The translations under genes were made by a program, and so were the position numbers. 64,000 nt of DNA from Streptomyces sp. Edi2 (GTDB lineage Bacteria; Actinomycetota; Actinomycetes; Streptomycetales; Streptomycetaceae): positions 1,116,001-1,180,000 of the forward strand of contig NZ_JBEJGX010000003.1 in assembly GCF_040253635.1 (NCBI RefSeq), read 5' to 3'. The notes below the pieces were generated by a model that worked only from the letters and a program-made list of their open reading frames with translations, did not search any database and was not told the DNA's origin. Numbering within the stretch: the first letter of the stretch is position 1; each line of letters starts with the position of its first letter. Positions 52,841-61,910 of this stretch are shown piece after piece.

Positions 52841-53974
52841 ATGTATGCAGCATCGTCCGCCGTGACCGCCCCCACCCGGCCGTACCGCCCGCATCCCACC
52901 GGAAGCGGGCCGTATCTCGACCCCGCACCTTCCGCGGGAGCGGTCACCGGTCTCCCCGGCGGCCGTACCCGGCGGATGCAGGGGACGGGCTCCCAACCGC
53001 TCAGCGGGAGAATCGACCTGTCCGGCCCGCAGGGCGCCCAGTTGCGCGCCGCCGTCGCCTCGGTGCACCGCATCTGCCCGGAGTTCAACCCGGTACAGGT
53101 GCTGCGCCGCAGCGGCAGGTCCGTCCTCCTCGTCGGCACGACGGGCCGTATGACCGCGGTCGCCAAGTGTTTACTGGACCACTCCCCCGCGTGGGCGGAC
53201 AGGTTCCGGCAGGAAATAAGTGCATACCGCGCATTCGTCCGGCATCGTCCGCCGGTACGGGTGCCGCGTCTGGTAGCGGCCGATCCCGACAACTGCACGC
53301 TGATCGTGGAGCGGATGCCCGGCCGCGTCGCGGCGCTGACCCGCCACCCGTCCGAGGCGCCGCCCCGGGCCGACGTACGGGCCGCGCTGGGGGCGATCTG
53401 CCGGATCAACCTCTGGCGTCCGCCGGCCGGGCTGTTCGATGCCCCGCTGGACTACGCGGGCCGGATCGGCCGTTACCACGACCTGGGGCTGCTCACCGAC
53501 CGTGACCTGGGTGATCTGCAGAAGCTGCTGCACGGTCTGTCGCACACCCAGGGCCAGTTCTGCCACGGCGACGCACTGCTCAACAATGTGCTGCTCTCCC
53601 CCGCGGGCCCGGTCCTGCTGGACTGGGACAGTGCGGGCTGGTATCTGCCGGGCTACGACCTGGCGACCCTGTGGTCGGTGCTCGGCGACGCGCCGGTCGC
53701 CCGCCGGCACATCAGTCAGCTCGCCCAGAACGCGGGCCCGGCGTCGCGGGACGCCTTCCTGGTGAATCTGATGCTGGTGCTCACCCGCGAGATCCGACGT
53801 TACGAAACCGCGGTCCAACGGACCATGCGCGAACCCACGCCGACGGGGACACCGGGTCCGGGACTGCCCGGCGTGCCCGCGGCGGGCGAGGAGCAGCGGC
53901 TGCTCCTCCGCCGGCTGCACGACGACTGCCAGATGGCGCGTCGTGCGGTACGGGCGGCGGTCGGCACCCGCTGA
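52841..53974 (+). CDS. Aminoglycoside phosphotransferase-family (APH) kinase-like protein
   Basis: From the ATG at 52841 the protein has 377 residues. The first 100 are low-complexity. The kinase-like fold has [13 protein letters not shown], the catalytic-loop HGD...N, and [20 protein letters not shown] with the metal-binding Asp. The N-lobe Lys is in [14 protein letters not shown] proteins phosphorylate antibiotics, choline, or small metabolites; the substrate here is unknown. It is divergent from the NsdA-like regulator. A terminator hairpin follows at 54020. Confidence 0.82.
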   Translation: MYAASSAVTAPTRPYRPHPTGSGPYLDPAPSAGAVTGLPGGRTRRMQGTGSQPLSGRIDLSGPQGAQLRAAVASVHRICPEFNPVQVLRRSGRSVLLVGTTGRMTAVAKCLLDHSPAWADRFRQEISAYRAFVRHRPPVRVPRLVAADPDNCTLIVERMPGRVAALTRHPSEAPPRADVRAALGAICRINLWRPPAGLFDAPLDYAGRIGRYHDLGLLTDRDLGDLQKLLHGLSHTQGQFCHGDALLNNVLLSPAGPVLLDWDSAGWYLPGYDLATLWSVLGDAPVARRHISQLAQNAGPASRDAFLVNLMLVLTREIRRYETAVQRTMREPTPTGTPGPGLPGVPAAGEEQRLLLRRLHDDCQMARRAVRAAVGTR

Positions 53975-54019
53975 CCGCCGACAGGTGCCGGACGTCACCG
54001 GCACCGCAAGGGGGGACTC

Positions 54020-54054
54020 TGAGCGGCGCACCCGGGTACGGGGTGCGCCGCTCA
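54020..54054. terminator. Terminator after the APH-family gene
   Basis: TGAGCGGCGCACCC (54020-54033) pairs perfectly with 54041-54054 around a 7-nt loop. The gap 53975-54369 has no gene; it also carries the amidase promoter region and its AGGAGG site. Confidence 0.85.
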
Positions 54055-54369
54055 CCCATGTGCGCCGACCGGCCCCTCCCCCGGGCTTCCCCTCCCCGGC
54101 CACCCCTCTCCGCGGCCCCCGCCCACCCCCGGTCGAGTCCGGTCATTGGTCCATTCCACTGACGCCCCGCAGGCCGGACACCCGGCCGGGAAGGCTCCGG
54201 TCGAGATGCCCTGACATGCGGAATCCCAAGAGGGCGCGGTGATTGACGGACCCTCGGCAAACGTATAGCTCTAAGCCGACGGGGGCTCTAGTCTCGGGTC
54301 CCGCCCGTGCGGCCGTTTGCGCACCCACCGTCACACCGCCCCGGCTCGGGCCGGCTCGAGGAGGTTGCT

Positions 54370-56376
54370 TTGCGAGGATCCGCCCCGGAAGACGAGAAGA
54401 GATTCCACCGCCCCGCGCTGCGCAGGTCCGCCACCGCCGTTGCGGCGGCGGTGCTGCTGCTGCCGCTCGCGGGAGCACCGTCCGCGCATGCCGGCCAGCC
54501 CCGGACCGATGCTCTGCAGCGGGCCTTCACCGACGCCGCCGCCCGCTTCCAGGTGCCGCGCAGTGTGCTGCTCGGCGTCTCGTACCTGGAGTCGCGCTGG
54601 GACACCCATGGCGGCGCGCCCAGCGTCTCCGGGGGCTACGGTCCGATGCATCTCACCGATGCCCGCACCGCGCTGACGCGTACGCCGGAGTTCAGCGGGG
54701 GCACCGAGGACGCCCGCGGCGACGGCGCACGGCCCCGTAAGCGGGTGCCGGACAGTACGGCGAAGCGGGCCGCGCTGCCCGCCGAACTCCCCGCCCGGTT
54801 GCGGACGTTGACGACGGCGGCCACGCTGGCCGGGCTGTCGGCCGAGCGGCTGCGTACCGACCCCGCGGCGAATGTGCTCGGCGGGGCGGCGCTGCTCGCC
54901 GCGGAGCAGCGCAAGCTGGGGCACCGGACGGGCGGCGATCCGGCGCAGTGGTACGAGGCGGTGGCGCGCTACGGCGGCCAGGACAGTACGCGCGGCGGCC
55001 GGGCCTTCGCGGACGAGGTCTACGAGGTCATGCGCCACGGCCAGACGCGGACGACCGACGCGGGACAGCGGGTCACGCTGGCCGCCACGCCGGGGCTGAT
55101 CCCCGACGCCGCGCAGCAGAAACGTCTCGGCACCCCGTCCTCCAAGGCATCGCCGACGCGGGCCGGCCGCAAGCTGGAGTGCCCGCACAGCGTCGCCTGC
55201 GAGTCCGTCCCGGCGCCGTACGAGGAGTTCGGGGACGGTGACTACGGCAACCACGACAAGGCGGACCGGCCCGAGGACCTGCGGATCAGCACCATCGTCA
55301 TCCACGACACCGAGGGGTCCTGGGAGACCACGCTCAAGCTGATCAAGGACCCGGCCTATGTGTCCTGGAACTACACCATCCGTTCCTCGGACGGTCTGAT
55401 CGCCCAGCATGTGCCGACCAAGGATGTCGCCTGGCATGCGGGCAACTGGTACATCAACTCGCACTCGGTGGGCATCGAGCACGAGGGCTTCCTCGCCGCG
55501 CCGGACGCCTGGTACACGGAGGCGATGTACCGCACGTCGGCCCGGCTGGTGAAGTATCTGAGCCGCAAATACGACGTGCCGCTCGACCGGCAGCACATCC
55601 TGGGCCACGACAATGTGCCCGGCACGACCACGGCCACCATCGCCGGGATGCACACCGACCCCGGCCCGTACTGGGACTGGGCGCACTACTTCTCCCTGCT
55701 GGGCAAGCCGTTCAGGGCCGCCTCCGGCTCGCACGGCGGGCTGGTCACCATCCGTCCCGACTACGACCGGAACAAGCCGGTCTACACGGGCTGCGAGAAG
55801 GCCGGCGACACCTGCGAGCCGCACGGTTCCGCGGCGGTCCGGCTGCACACCGCGCCGGACGCCGACGCACCGCTGGTCAAGGACGTCGGTCTGCACCCGG
55901 ACGGCAGTGACGCGACCACGGGCGTGAACGACACCGCTGCCCGGGCCTCCACCGGCCAGCGGTTCGCGACGGCGGGCCGGTCCGGCGACTGGACGGCGAT
56001 CTGGTACCTCGGGCAGAAGGCGTGGTTCCGCAATCCGCACCATGCGCCGACGGCGGTGAACGCCGAGGGGATGATCGCCACGCCGAAGGCGGGCCGGGAG
56101 GAGATTCCGGTCTACGGCCGCGCGTACCCGGAGAAGGGGGCCTACCCGGCCGGGGTGCCCTACCAGGCGGTCTCCGCCCTGCCGTACAAACTCGCCGCCG
56201 GCCAGAAGTACGCCGTCGGGGACCGGATGACGGGCGACTACTTCTACGCGCCGACCTTCGACCTCTCCGAGCATGCGATCGTGCGCGGCAAGGACGTGTA
56301 CTACGAGATCCAGCTCGGGCACCGGGTCGGCTATGTGCGGGCGGCCGATGTCGATGTGCGGCGCTCGGATTCCTGA
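54370..56376 (+). CDS. Secreted N-acetylmuramoyl-L-alanine amidase with lysozyme-like domain (TTG start)
   Basis: The start is taken as TTG at 54370, five bases after a perfect GAGGAGG. The next in-frame GTG upstream (54307) has no such site. The 668-residue protein has a signal peptide (SATAVAAAVLLLPLAGAPSA, HA cut), a lysozyme-like domain (VPRSVLLGVSYLESRWDTHG, with a candidate Glu), and an Amidase_2/PGRP domain (IVIHDTEGSWETT, DVAWHAGNWYINSHSVGIEH, ILGHDNVPGTTTATIAGMHT). A C-terminal SH3-like region follows. It should cleave peptidoglycan outside the cell. Two glycan-acting domains in one chain suggest both glycan strand and peptide cleavage. Confidence 0.88.
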   Translation: MRGSAPEDEKRFHRPALRRSATAVAAAVLLLPLAGAPSAHAGQPRTDALQRAFTDAAARFQVPRSVLLGVSYLESRWDTHGGAPSVSGGYGPMHLTDARTALTRTPEFSGGTEDARGDGARPRKRVPDSTAKRAALPAELPARLRTLTTAATLAGLSAERLRTDPAANVLGGAALLAAEQRKLGHRTGGDPAQWYEAVARYGGQDSTRGGRAFADEVYEVMRHGQTRTTDAGQRVTLAATPGLIPDAAQQKRLGTPSSKASPTRAGRKLECPHSVACESVPAPYEEFGDGDYGNHDKADRPEDLRISTIVIHDTEGSWETTLKLIKDPAYVSWNYTIRSSDGLIAQHVPTKDVAWHAGNWYINSHSVGIEHEGFLAAPDAWYTEAMYRTSARLVKYLSRKYDVPLDRQHILGHDNVPGTTTATIAGMHTDPGPYWDWAHYFSLLGKPFRAASGSHGGLVTIRPDYDRNKPVYTGCEKAGDTCEPHGSAAVRLHTAPDADAPLVKDVGLHPDGSDATTGVNDTAARASTGQRFATAGRSGDWTAIWYLGQKAWFRNPHHAPTAVNAEGMIATPKAGREEIPVYGRAYPEKGAYPAGVPYQAVSALPYKLAAGQKYAVGDRMTGDYFYAPTFDLSEHAIVRGKDVYYEIQLGHRVGYVRAADVDVRRSDS

Positions 56377-56408
56377 GCCCCCTCGCACACCGATCGGGTG
56401 AGCGCATA

Positions 56409-56445
56409 CGCGCCCGGTGGACGGAACTACCGTCCACCGGGCGCG
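56409..56445. terminator. Bidirectional terminator after the amidase gene
   Basis: CGCGCCCGGTGGACGG (56409-56424) and its exact complement (56430-56445) enclose AACTA, between convergent genes. Confidence 0.88.
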
Positions 56446-56475
56446 ACGGTGTCCGCTCCGGTGCCGTGCCGGGGC

Positions 56476-56976
56476 TCAGCCCTGCTGGAAGAGCTCCGCC
56501 GGCAGCGGCTTGAGCAGCGCGTAGAGATCGTCGGTGATCGGCCGGTCCCAGCTGGCGATGGTGACCAGCACGCCGTCGCTGCGGTCGAACTGGGCGCAGG
56601 AGATCCGGCTCTCGGAGCACTTGATGCGCTTGACGATCAGCAGGTTGTCCTCGTGCATCACGGGGGTGTCCTCGCTCTCGACGACCGTCACCGGCTCGTC
56701 GTTGCCGAGCGCGGCCAGCAGCTGGGCCACCTCGAAGGGCACCTGGTCGTCCTCGAGCTCGCGGGCCGGGGACCCCTCCGGCAGATTGCCGATGATCATC
56801 GCGGGGCCGCGGCCGCCGAACAGGTCGTAGCGGAGGAAGACGCCCTGGCAGCTCCCGTCGGGCGCGGGCAGCAGCCCGGCTCCGAGATTGCCCGGCCAGT
56901 CCCCGGGGTCCATGGCGAGGACGTCGAAGTCAGGCCCGGCGGGCGTGGCTGCGCTGCGGCGGCGGAGGAAGGACAT
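56476..56976 (-). CDS. Conserved hypothetical protein, 166 residues
   Basis: The protein starts MSFLRRRSAATPAGPDFDVL and contains acidic and Gly-rich stretches (DPGDWPGNLGAGLLPAPDGS, CQGVFLRYDLFGGRGPAMII). A C-terminal CAQFDRSDGVLVTIASWDRP follows. It is soluble with no clear domain. I do not recognise a function. It is convergent with the amidase gene and separated by a strong terminator. The upstream ACT-domain gene is 97 bp away on the same strand. Confidence 0.7.
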   Translation of the reverse strand: MSFLRRRSAATPAGPDFDVLAMDPGDWPGNLGAGLLPAPDGSCQGVFLRYDLFGGRGPAMIIGNLPEGSPARELEDDQVPFEVAQLLAALGNDEPVTVVESEDTPVMHEDNLLIVKRIKCSESRISCAQFDRSDGVLVTIASWDRPITDDLYALLKPLPAELFQQG

Positions 56977-57073
56977 GCCGCCATCGTACGTGGCCCGGCC
57001 GGGCACGCGGCGCGGACGTCGGCGTGCGGCGCACCTCGCGTACGGAGCCGCCGCCTCCTCTTGCCGGCGGTCG

Positions 57074-57469
57074 TTATGCCTGGTCGGCCAGTGCGCGCAA
57101 CCGGCGCAGCGCCTCGTCGGTCGCGGCATGCGGCACGAAGAGGTGATCGTGGTGGAAGCCGGCGACGACATTGCAGCTGAGGCCGGCCTGGGCGAGTGCG
57201 GTGGCCACGGCGGCGGTCAGTCCGACGGCGTCCAGCGCGGAGTGCACCCGCAGGGTGATCCAGCCGGCGACATAGTCGTACGGCAGGCCCGCGCGGTCGG
57301 CCTCCTCCTGGTGGACGACCAGGGTGCGGCCCTCGGGTTCGGTGACGGTGACCACCGGCGTCAGCCCGTCGGGGACCGTGCCGGGCACGCTCACAAAGAC
57401 GAAGCGACCCTCGTTCCGCTCGGGACGCATCCCGCTCAGCAGGGCCCGGAGATCACGTTCACCCGTCAT
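57074..57469 (-). CDS. ACT-domain protein (PF10000/PF13840 type)
   Basis: The 131-residue protein begins MTGERDLRALLSGMRPERNE and has the ACT-like second half WITLRVHSALDAVGLTAAVA and LSCNVVAGFHHDHLFVP. ACT domains bind amino acids, and stand-alone two-domain members of this family are common in bacteria but not assigned. It is nine bp from the CGNR gene on the same strand, so probably co-transcribed with it. Confidence 0.8.
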   Translation of the reverse strand: MTGERDLRALLSGMRPERNEGRFVFVSVPGTVPDGLTPVVTVTEPEGRTLVVHQEEADRAGLPYDYVAGWITLRVHSALDAVGLTAAVATALAQAGLSCNVVAGFHHDHLFVPHAATDEALRRLRALADQA

Positions 57470-57478
57470 GCCGCCACC

Positions 57479-58087
57479 CTACGGGGCCCCGTCCTGTCCT
57501 TCCCTGCGCCGCTCGTGGTGGCGGGCGACCCGGGCACGGTTGCCGCAGGAGGGGGTGCACCACTCCTGGCGGGCGTGGTCCTTGACGAAGTAGCGCACAC
57601 ACCGCGGGGCGGGGCAGGCCCGCAGCAGCACCCGGTCGGGTCCTGCCAGGAAGGCGAGGGCGGCGCGGGCCAGCGCGGCGACGATCCGGTCGGCGGGCGG
57701 CGGGGAGCCGGCCGGGTGGTGCCGGACGGCGGGCGGCGCGCCGGGCTCCCAGCTGAGCCGGGGGGCCGTGGGGACCAGGGCCGCGGCGGCGTTGAGCCGG
57801 CGCAGCGCCTCCTCCTCCGGGAGCAGCCGGTGGGCATCGGCGGAGCTGGGCGGTCCCGGCCGGACGGCGCGGGCGAACAGCGACCGGACCGCGGCCCGCA
57901 GCTCCCGCACGGCGGTGTGCAGCACCTCGTCGGGGGTGGCCGGGTCGGCCGCGCAGTCCAGCAGTGCGGCCCGCTCGTGCACCCAGACCGCGAGCCCTTC
58001 CGGACCGGCCAGGTCATCGGCGACGCCGCCGTGCCCGTCATGGCGGAGGGTGACGGCGAGTTCGAGTGCGAGCCGTGGTGCGGTCAT
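57479..58087 (-). CDS. CGNR zinc-finger regulator with ABATE-type domain
   Basis: The 202-residue protein has an N-terminal helical ABATE-like part (LALELAVTLRHDG, AVWVHERAALLDC, EEALRRLNAA) and a C-terminal zinc finger CPAPRCVRYFVKDHARQEWC followed by TPSCGNRARV. CGNR proteins are DNA-binding regulators that often control a divergent gene. Here that is the PNPOx-family gene, and the shared gap contains the palindrome TAATGGT...ACCATTA. The start at 58087 is the first good ATG after a clean gap. Confidence 0.9.
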   Translation of the reverse strand: MTAPRLALELAVTLRHDGHGGVADDLAGPEGLAVWVHERAALLDCAADPATPDEVLHTAVRELRAAVRSLFARAVRPGPPSSADAHRLLPEEEALRRLNAAAALVPTAPRLSWEPGAPPAVRHHPAGSPPPADRIVAALARAALAFLAGPDRVLLRACPAPRCVRYFVKDHARQEWCTPSCGNRARVARHHERRREGQDGAP

Positions 58088-58092
58088 GGCAC

Positions 58093-58119
58093 TAATGGTA
58101 ACGTCACGGCCAACCATTA
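58093..58119. promoter_or_regulatory. Candidate CGNR operator in a divergent promoter
   Basis: TAATGGT (58093-58099) and ACCATTA (58113-58119) form a perfect 7-bp inverted repeat with centres 20 bp apart, midway between the CGNR and PNPOx-family starts. Confidence 0.6.
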
Positions 58120-58136
58120 ACTACCTAGGGGGCGGT

Positions 58137-58790
58137 ATGGCTGACGTACGTCAATTACTGTGCGATCTCCCGGTGTTCGCGGGCGAGCTGCCCGCATTCG
58201 ATCCGCTGGAGACACCCGGCGACCCGGTGGAACTCTTCACCGCCTGGCTGCTCGGCGCCATACGGGCCCAGGTCCCCGAGCCTCATGCGATGACGCTCTC
58301 GACCGCCGGCGCCGACGGCAATCCGTCGGCCCGCACGCTGATCCTCAAGGACATCGACGCGGACGGCTGGCGGTTCGCCGCGCACCGCGACAGCACCAAG
58401 GGGCGCGAGCTGGCGGACCGCCCGTACGCCGCGCTGACCTTCTATTGGCAGCCCCTGGCCCGGCAAGTGCGCGTCCGCGGACCGGTGGTGCAGGAGAGCG
58501 CGGAGCGCGCGGCCGCGGACTTCCTCGCCCGCAGCCCGGGCGCCCGGGCCGAGGCGCTGCTCGGGCGGCAGAGCCGCCCCCTGGCTGACCTGGCCGAACG
58601 GGACGCGGCGGTGGCGGAGTCGGCGGCCCGCCTCGCCCGCGAACCCGCCCTGGTGGCGCCCGGATGGACGCTGCACACGGTGCGTGCGGAGTCGGTGGAG
58701 TTCTGGCAGGGCGACAAGGACCGCAAGCACACCCGGCTGGCCTACCAACGGGCCGGCGGCGCGTGGCGCAAGGAGCTCCTGTGGCCGTGA
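58137..58790 (+). CDS. Pyridoxamine 5'-phosphate oxidase (PNPOx)-family flavoprotein
   Basis: The 217-residue protein has PNPOx features: MTLSTAGADGNPSARTLILK, GWRFAAHRDSTKGRELADRP, ALTFYWQPLARQVRVRGPV and the C-terminal WxxER-like EFWQGDKDRKHTRLAYQR. It binds FMN and oxidises PNP/PMP or a similar substrate. The final KELLWP differs from the RLxP end of true PdxH, so the exact substrate is uncertain. It is divergent from, and presumably regulated by, the CGNR protein. Its TGA overlaps the next gene. Confidence 0.82.
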   Translation: MADVRQLLCDLPVFAGELPAFDPLETPGDPVELFTAWLLGAIRAQVPEPHAMTLSTAGADGNPSARTLILKDIDADGWRFAAHRDSTKGRELADRPYAALTFYWQPLARQVRVRGPVVQESAERAAADFLARSPGARAEALLGRQSRPLADLAERDAAVAESAARLAREPALVAPGWTLHTVRAESVEFWQGDKDRKHTRLAYQRAGGAWRKELLWP

Positions 58791-59515
58791 CGGAGACGCA
58801 CGCACAGCAAGCCGAGGCGATACGGGCGGCGGTCGAGACGGGCCAGGAGCGCCTTCGTGCCCTGTTGCCCGCCCTGACCGACGACGCGGTGCGGGGGCCG
58901 AGCGAGCTGCCCGGCTGGACCCGCGCCCATGTCCTCTCGCACATCGAGGGCGTCGCGCGGGCCCTGGCCCGGCAGGCCCGCTATGCGCTGCGCGGCGAAC
59001 TGATCGAGCCGTACGACGGCGGGCGCCCGGCGCGCGCGGCCGCGATCGAGGCCGGTGCGGTGCGTGGAGCGGCGGCGCTCGGGGACGCCGTCCGGGCCGC
59101 TCTGGACGAGGCGTCCGCTGCTTGGTCGGCGGTCGGTCCGGCCGACTGGACGCGGCCGGTGCGGCACCGCAACGGCGATCTGCGGTCCGCACTGCTGGCG
59201 TGGTGGCGGGAGTTGGAGATCCACGCCGCCGACGCCCGGATCGGCCACGGACCGCGGGACTGGCCGCGGGAGCTGTGCCACCACCTGCTGGACCACCTGG
59301 CACCCCGCGTACCGGAGGGTCTTCCTCTCGTCCTGACGGCCACGGACGAGACCTTCTCCCGGCGGTACGGTGACGCGGGCGCACCCTCGGTCACCGTCAG
59401 CGGCACGCTCACCGACCTCGCGGCCTGGCTGGCCCGCCGCACTCCGCAGCAGCCGCTCGACTGCCGCCGGCCGGGCAGGACCGTTCCCCCGCCCGAACTC
59501 CTCGACTGGCCGTAG
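58781..59515 (+). CDS. Maleylpyruvate isomerase-family (mycothiol-dependent) protein
   Basis: With the GTG at 58781 (AAGGAG site five bp before) the protein has 244 residues. A second GTG at 58787 overlaps the previous stop. It has the N-terminal DinB-like four-helix bundle with LPGWTRAHVLSHIEGVARAL (metal His) and ELEIHAADARIGH, then a C-terminal SCP2-like domain. The family includes mycothiol-dependent maleylpyruvate isomerase. The reaction here is unassigned. Confidence 0.83.
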   Translation: MAVTETHAQQAEAIRAAVETGQERLRALLPALTDDAVRGPSELPGWTRAHVLSHIEGVARALARQARYALRGELIEPYDGGRPARAAAIEAGAVRGAAALGDAVRAALDEASAAWSAVGPADWTRPVRHRNGDLRSALLAWWRELEIHAADARIGHGPRDWPRELCHHLLDHLAPRVPEGLPLVLTATDETFSRRYGDAGAPSVTVSGTLTDLAAWLARRTPQQPLDCRRPGRTVPPPELLDWP

Positions 59516-59556
59516 CCGACCCCCCGGCGCCGCCTCCGGAAGGACGCCTACGCCCC

Positions 59557-60297
59557 ATGCCCGGTCCCCGCTCCGCCACACCTCCCGTCCTCAACCTCTG
59601 GAAGGCGGGCTTGCATTCGGTACCCGCCGAGGTCTGGCGGCGCGAGGACTGGGAGGTACTGATCCTCGCCGACAATGCCCTGACCGAGGTCCCGGCGGCG
59701 CTCGGCCGGCTGCGTGCGCTGCACACCCTCGACCTCGGCCACAACGCGCTGACGGCGGTCCCCGACGAGATCGGCGCGCTCACCGGGCTGACCCGCTACC
59801 TCTATGTGCACGACAACCGGCTCACCGCCCTGCCGGACTCGCTCGGCAACCTGGACCGGCTCGGCTACCTCAACATCGGCGAGAATCCGCTCGGCGAGCT
59901 GCCGTCAGCGCTCGGCCGCATGGCCGGACTGGTTGAACTCCGGGCACAGCATGCCGGGTTGACGTCCGTCGCTGCGTCGCTGGGACGGCTCGGCCGCCTC
60001 CGGGAGCTGTGGCTGGGCGGCAATGCGCTTACGGAGCTTCCCGGGAGCTTTGCGTCGCTGCACGAGCTGCGGGTGCTGGAGCTCCGGGACAACGCCCTGC
60101 CCGGCGTCCCCGACGCGCTGCGCGCGCTGCCGCTGCTGCGCCGACTGGACCTGCGCGGGAACCGGATCGAGGTGCTGCCGCCGTGGCTCGCGCGGCTGCC
60201 GTCGCTGGAGAAGCTGGATCTGCGCTGGAACGGCGTGGACGATGCGGCGGAAACAGTCCTCGCGCTGCGACGGCGGGGGTGTGTGGTGCTCACCTGA
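59557..60297 (+). CDS. Leucine-rich repeat protein
   Basis: The 246-residue protein consists almost wholly of 23-residue LRRs (for example ALHTLDLGHNALTAVPDEIG and RLGYLNIGENPLGELPSALG). About eight repeats span residues 25-240. LRR solenoids bind proteins. It has no signal peptide, transmembrane segment or catalytic domain, so it is a cytoplasmic binding protein. The ATG follows GGAAGGA. LRR proteins are rare in Streptomyces. It is convergent with the MFS gene, with three bases between stops. Confidence 0.88.
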   Translation: MPGPRSATPPVLNLWKAGLHSVPAEVWRREDWEVLILADNALTEVPAALGRLRALHTLDLGHNALTAVPDEIGALTGLTRYLYVHDNRLTALPDSLGNLDRLGYLNIGENPLGELPSALGRMAGLVELRAQHAGLTSVAASLGRLGRLRELWLGGNALTELPGSFASLHELRVLELRDNALPGVPDALRALPLLRRLDLRGNRIEVLPPWLARLPSLEKLDLRWNGVDDAAETVLALRRRGCVVLT

Positions 60298-60300
60298 CGC

Positions 60301-61605
60301 TCACGGAGGTGTAGCGCTCACCCCGGCGCCTTCGGGTTGTGCGGCGCCGCCGGACAGGCCGGCCACCGCCACGGCATGGGCGGCATCCGGCCGCGGGGCG
60401 TCCGCCGCGCCCGCACGCTCGCGCTCCGCCCACCGCACCGCCGGCCCCATCGCGAACCCGGCCACGAGGAAGACCCCGCCCAGCACCAGCCACCCCCGCA
60501 CACCCCAGGTCACCAGCAGAGCGGTGAGCAGCAGCGGACCGAGGGTGCGGGCCACCGGGACGCCGGTGCCGAAGAAGCCCTGGTACTGGCCGACTTGATG
60601 TGCGGGAGCCAGGTCGAAGCCGATCTGCCACGAGCCGGCCGACTGCTGCATCTCGGCGATGACCTGGAACACCGCGCCCACGACGAGCGCCGCGACCGCG
60701 GCCCGGGCCGAACCGGCGGCGGACAGGGCGAAGGCCCCGCACGAGGCGAGCATGACCAGGCACGAGTGGCGGACCGCGCGCGAGGCCGTGCGCAGCCCGG
60801 TGACACCGCGGGCCATCCTGACCTGGAATGCCATCACTCCCAGGGTGTTGAGGACGAACAGCGCCGAGACCATCCAGCTCGGCGCGTCCGTACGCGAGAC
60901 GATCCACAGCGGGATGGCCAGGCTGAGCAGCGGCATCCGCAGCAGCAGTACCGCGTTGAGCAGCGTGACGAGCGCGTAGGGGCGGTCGCGGAGCACCGCC
61001 AGGCGGGGCCCACCGCTGGTGGCGGCCGGTACGGGAGGAACCCCGGGCAGCCGGAGCAGCACCAGCGCGCAGAGCAGGAAGCTCACCCCGTCCAGCGCGA
61101 AGACCGCGAGATAGGCCTCGCGGGTGTCGTACTGCAGCGCCAGCCCGCCGAGAGCGGCGCCGACGGCCAGTCCTGCGTTGAGCGTGGCCTGGAGATGGGC
61201 GAGGACAGGCGTACGGGTTCCGGGGGTCACCAGCCCGGCGAGCAGCGCCTGCCGGGCCGCCGCCAGACCACACTGGGCGGTGGCGTACAGGCACGCGGCG
61301 AGAAGGAACGGCACGAAGGAGCGGATGAACAGGAAGGACGTGACCGCGGCACCGGTGGCCACGGCGAGCAGCACCGCCGTGCCGCGCGGCCCTCGCCGGT
61401 CGGCGAACGCGCCCAGCGGCACCCCCGTCACCGAACCGACGGCCCAGGCAAGCGTGAGACCGAGCCCGATCTGCGTGGCGGACAGGCCGATGACACGGGT
61501 GAAGTAGAGGGCAGAGCACACGTAATACGCGCCATCGCCCAGGGAGTTGCACAGCTGGGCGGCGGCCAGAACGCGTGGCGCTCCGGGCGGCGGCAGAATC
61601 CGCAT
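60301..61605 (-). CDS. MFS transporter
   Basis: The protein has about 434 residues and twelve hydrophobic segments. It begins MRILPPPGAPRVLAAAQLCN and contains the loop-2 motif GAFADRRGPRGTAVL. The major facilitator family exports drugs or metabolites, but the substrate is not evident. The start is ATG at 61605, ten bases after GGGAG; a GTG at 61611 would have four-base spacing. No regulator is adjacent. The gap 61612-61910 (299 bp) has no convincing gene, only short open stretches that may be remnants. Confidence 0.85.
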   Translation of the reverse strand: MRILPPPGAPRVLAAAQLCNSLGDGAYYVCSALYFTRVIGLSATQIGLGLTLAWAVGSVTGVPLGAFADRRGPRGTAVLLAVATGAAVTSFLFIRSFVPFLLAACLYATAQCGLAAARQALLAGLVTPGTRTPVLAHLQATLNAGLAVGAALGGLALQYDTREAYLAVFALDGVSFLLCALVLLRLPGVPPVPAATSGGPRLAVLRDRPYALVTLLNAVLLLRMPLLSLAIPLWIVSRTDAPSWMVSALFVLNTLGVMAFQVRMARGVTGLRTASRAVRHSCLVMLASCGAFALSAAGSARAAVAALVVGAVFQVIAEMQQSAGSWQIGFDLAPAHQVGQYQGFFGTGVPVARTLGPLLLTALLVTWGVRGWLVLGGVFLVAGFAMGPAVRWAERERAGAADAPRPDAAHAVAVAGLSGGAAQPEGAGVSATPP

Positions 61606-61910
61606 CGGCACAAGGCTCCCTGCTCCGGCGGCCCGGCGGCCGTCCCGTCACTGACGCAACGACGCTAGCCAGGCCGCCCGGCAGGCGACCAGGGCCAATT
61701 CACCGCCACAAACCTGCGCCACTTCGGGGCTCGGAGGCCTGGTGGGATGCGCAGCCTGCGGATCTGGCGGCGCTGAGGGAGAGTGGTGCTCAGCTCACCG
61801 CGGATCTCGAGGTCGCCCAGGGTGGGGAGGCGATGCTGTCCTGCCAATCGCCGTCCGCCGTCGTCACGGCGAGAGACGGTGAACGCGGAGCGACCGGCGC
61901 GAGAATCGCC

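Noticed and set aside
61665..61847. A 60-residue minus-strand frame between the MFS and DUF397 genes
   Set aside because: It has no ribosome site or recognisable domain, and composition is unlike a small Streptomyces protein.
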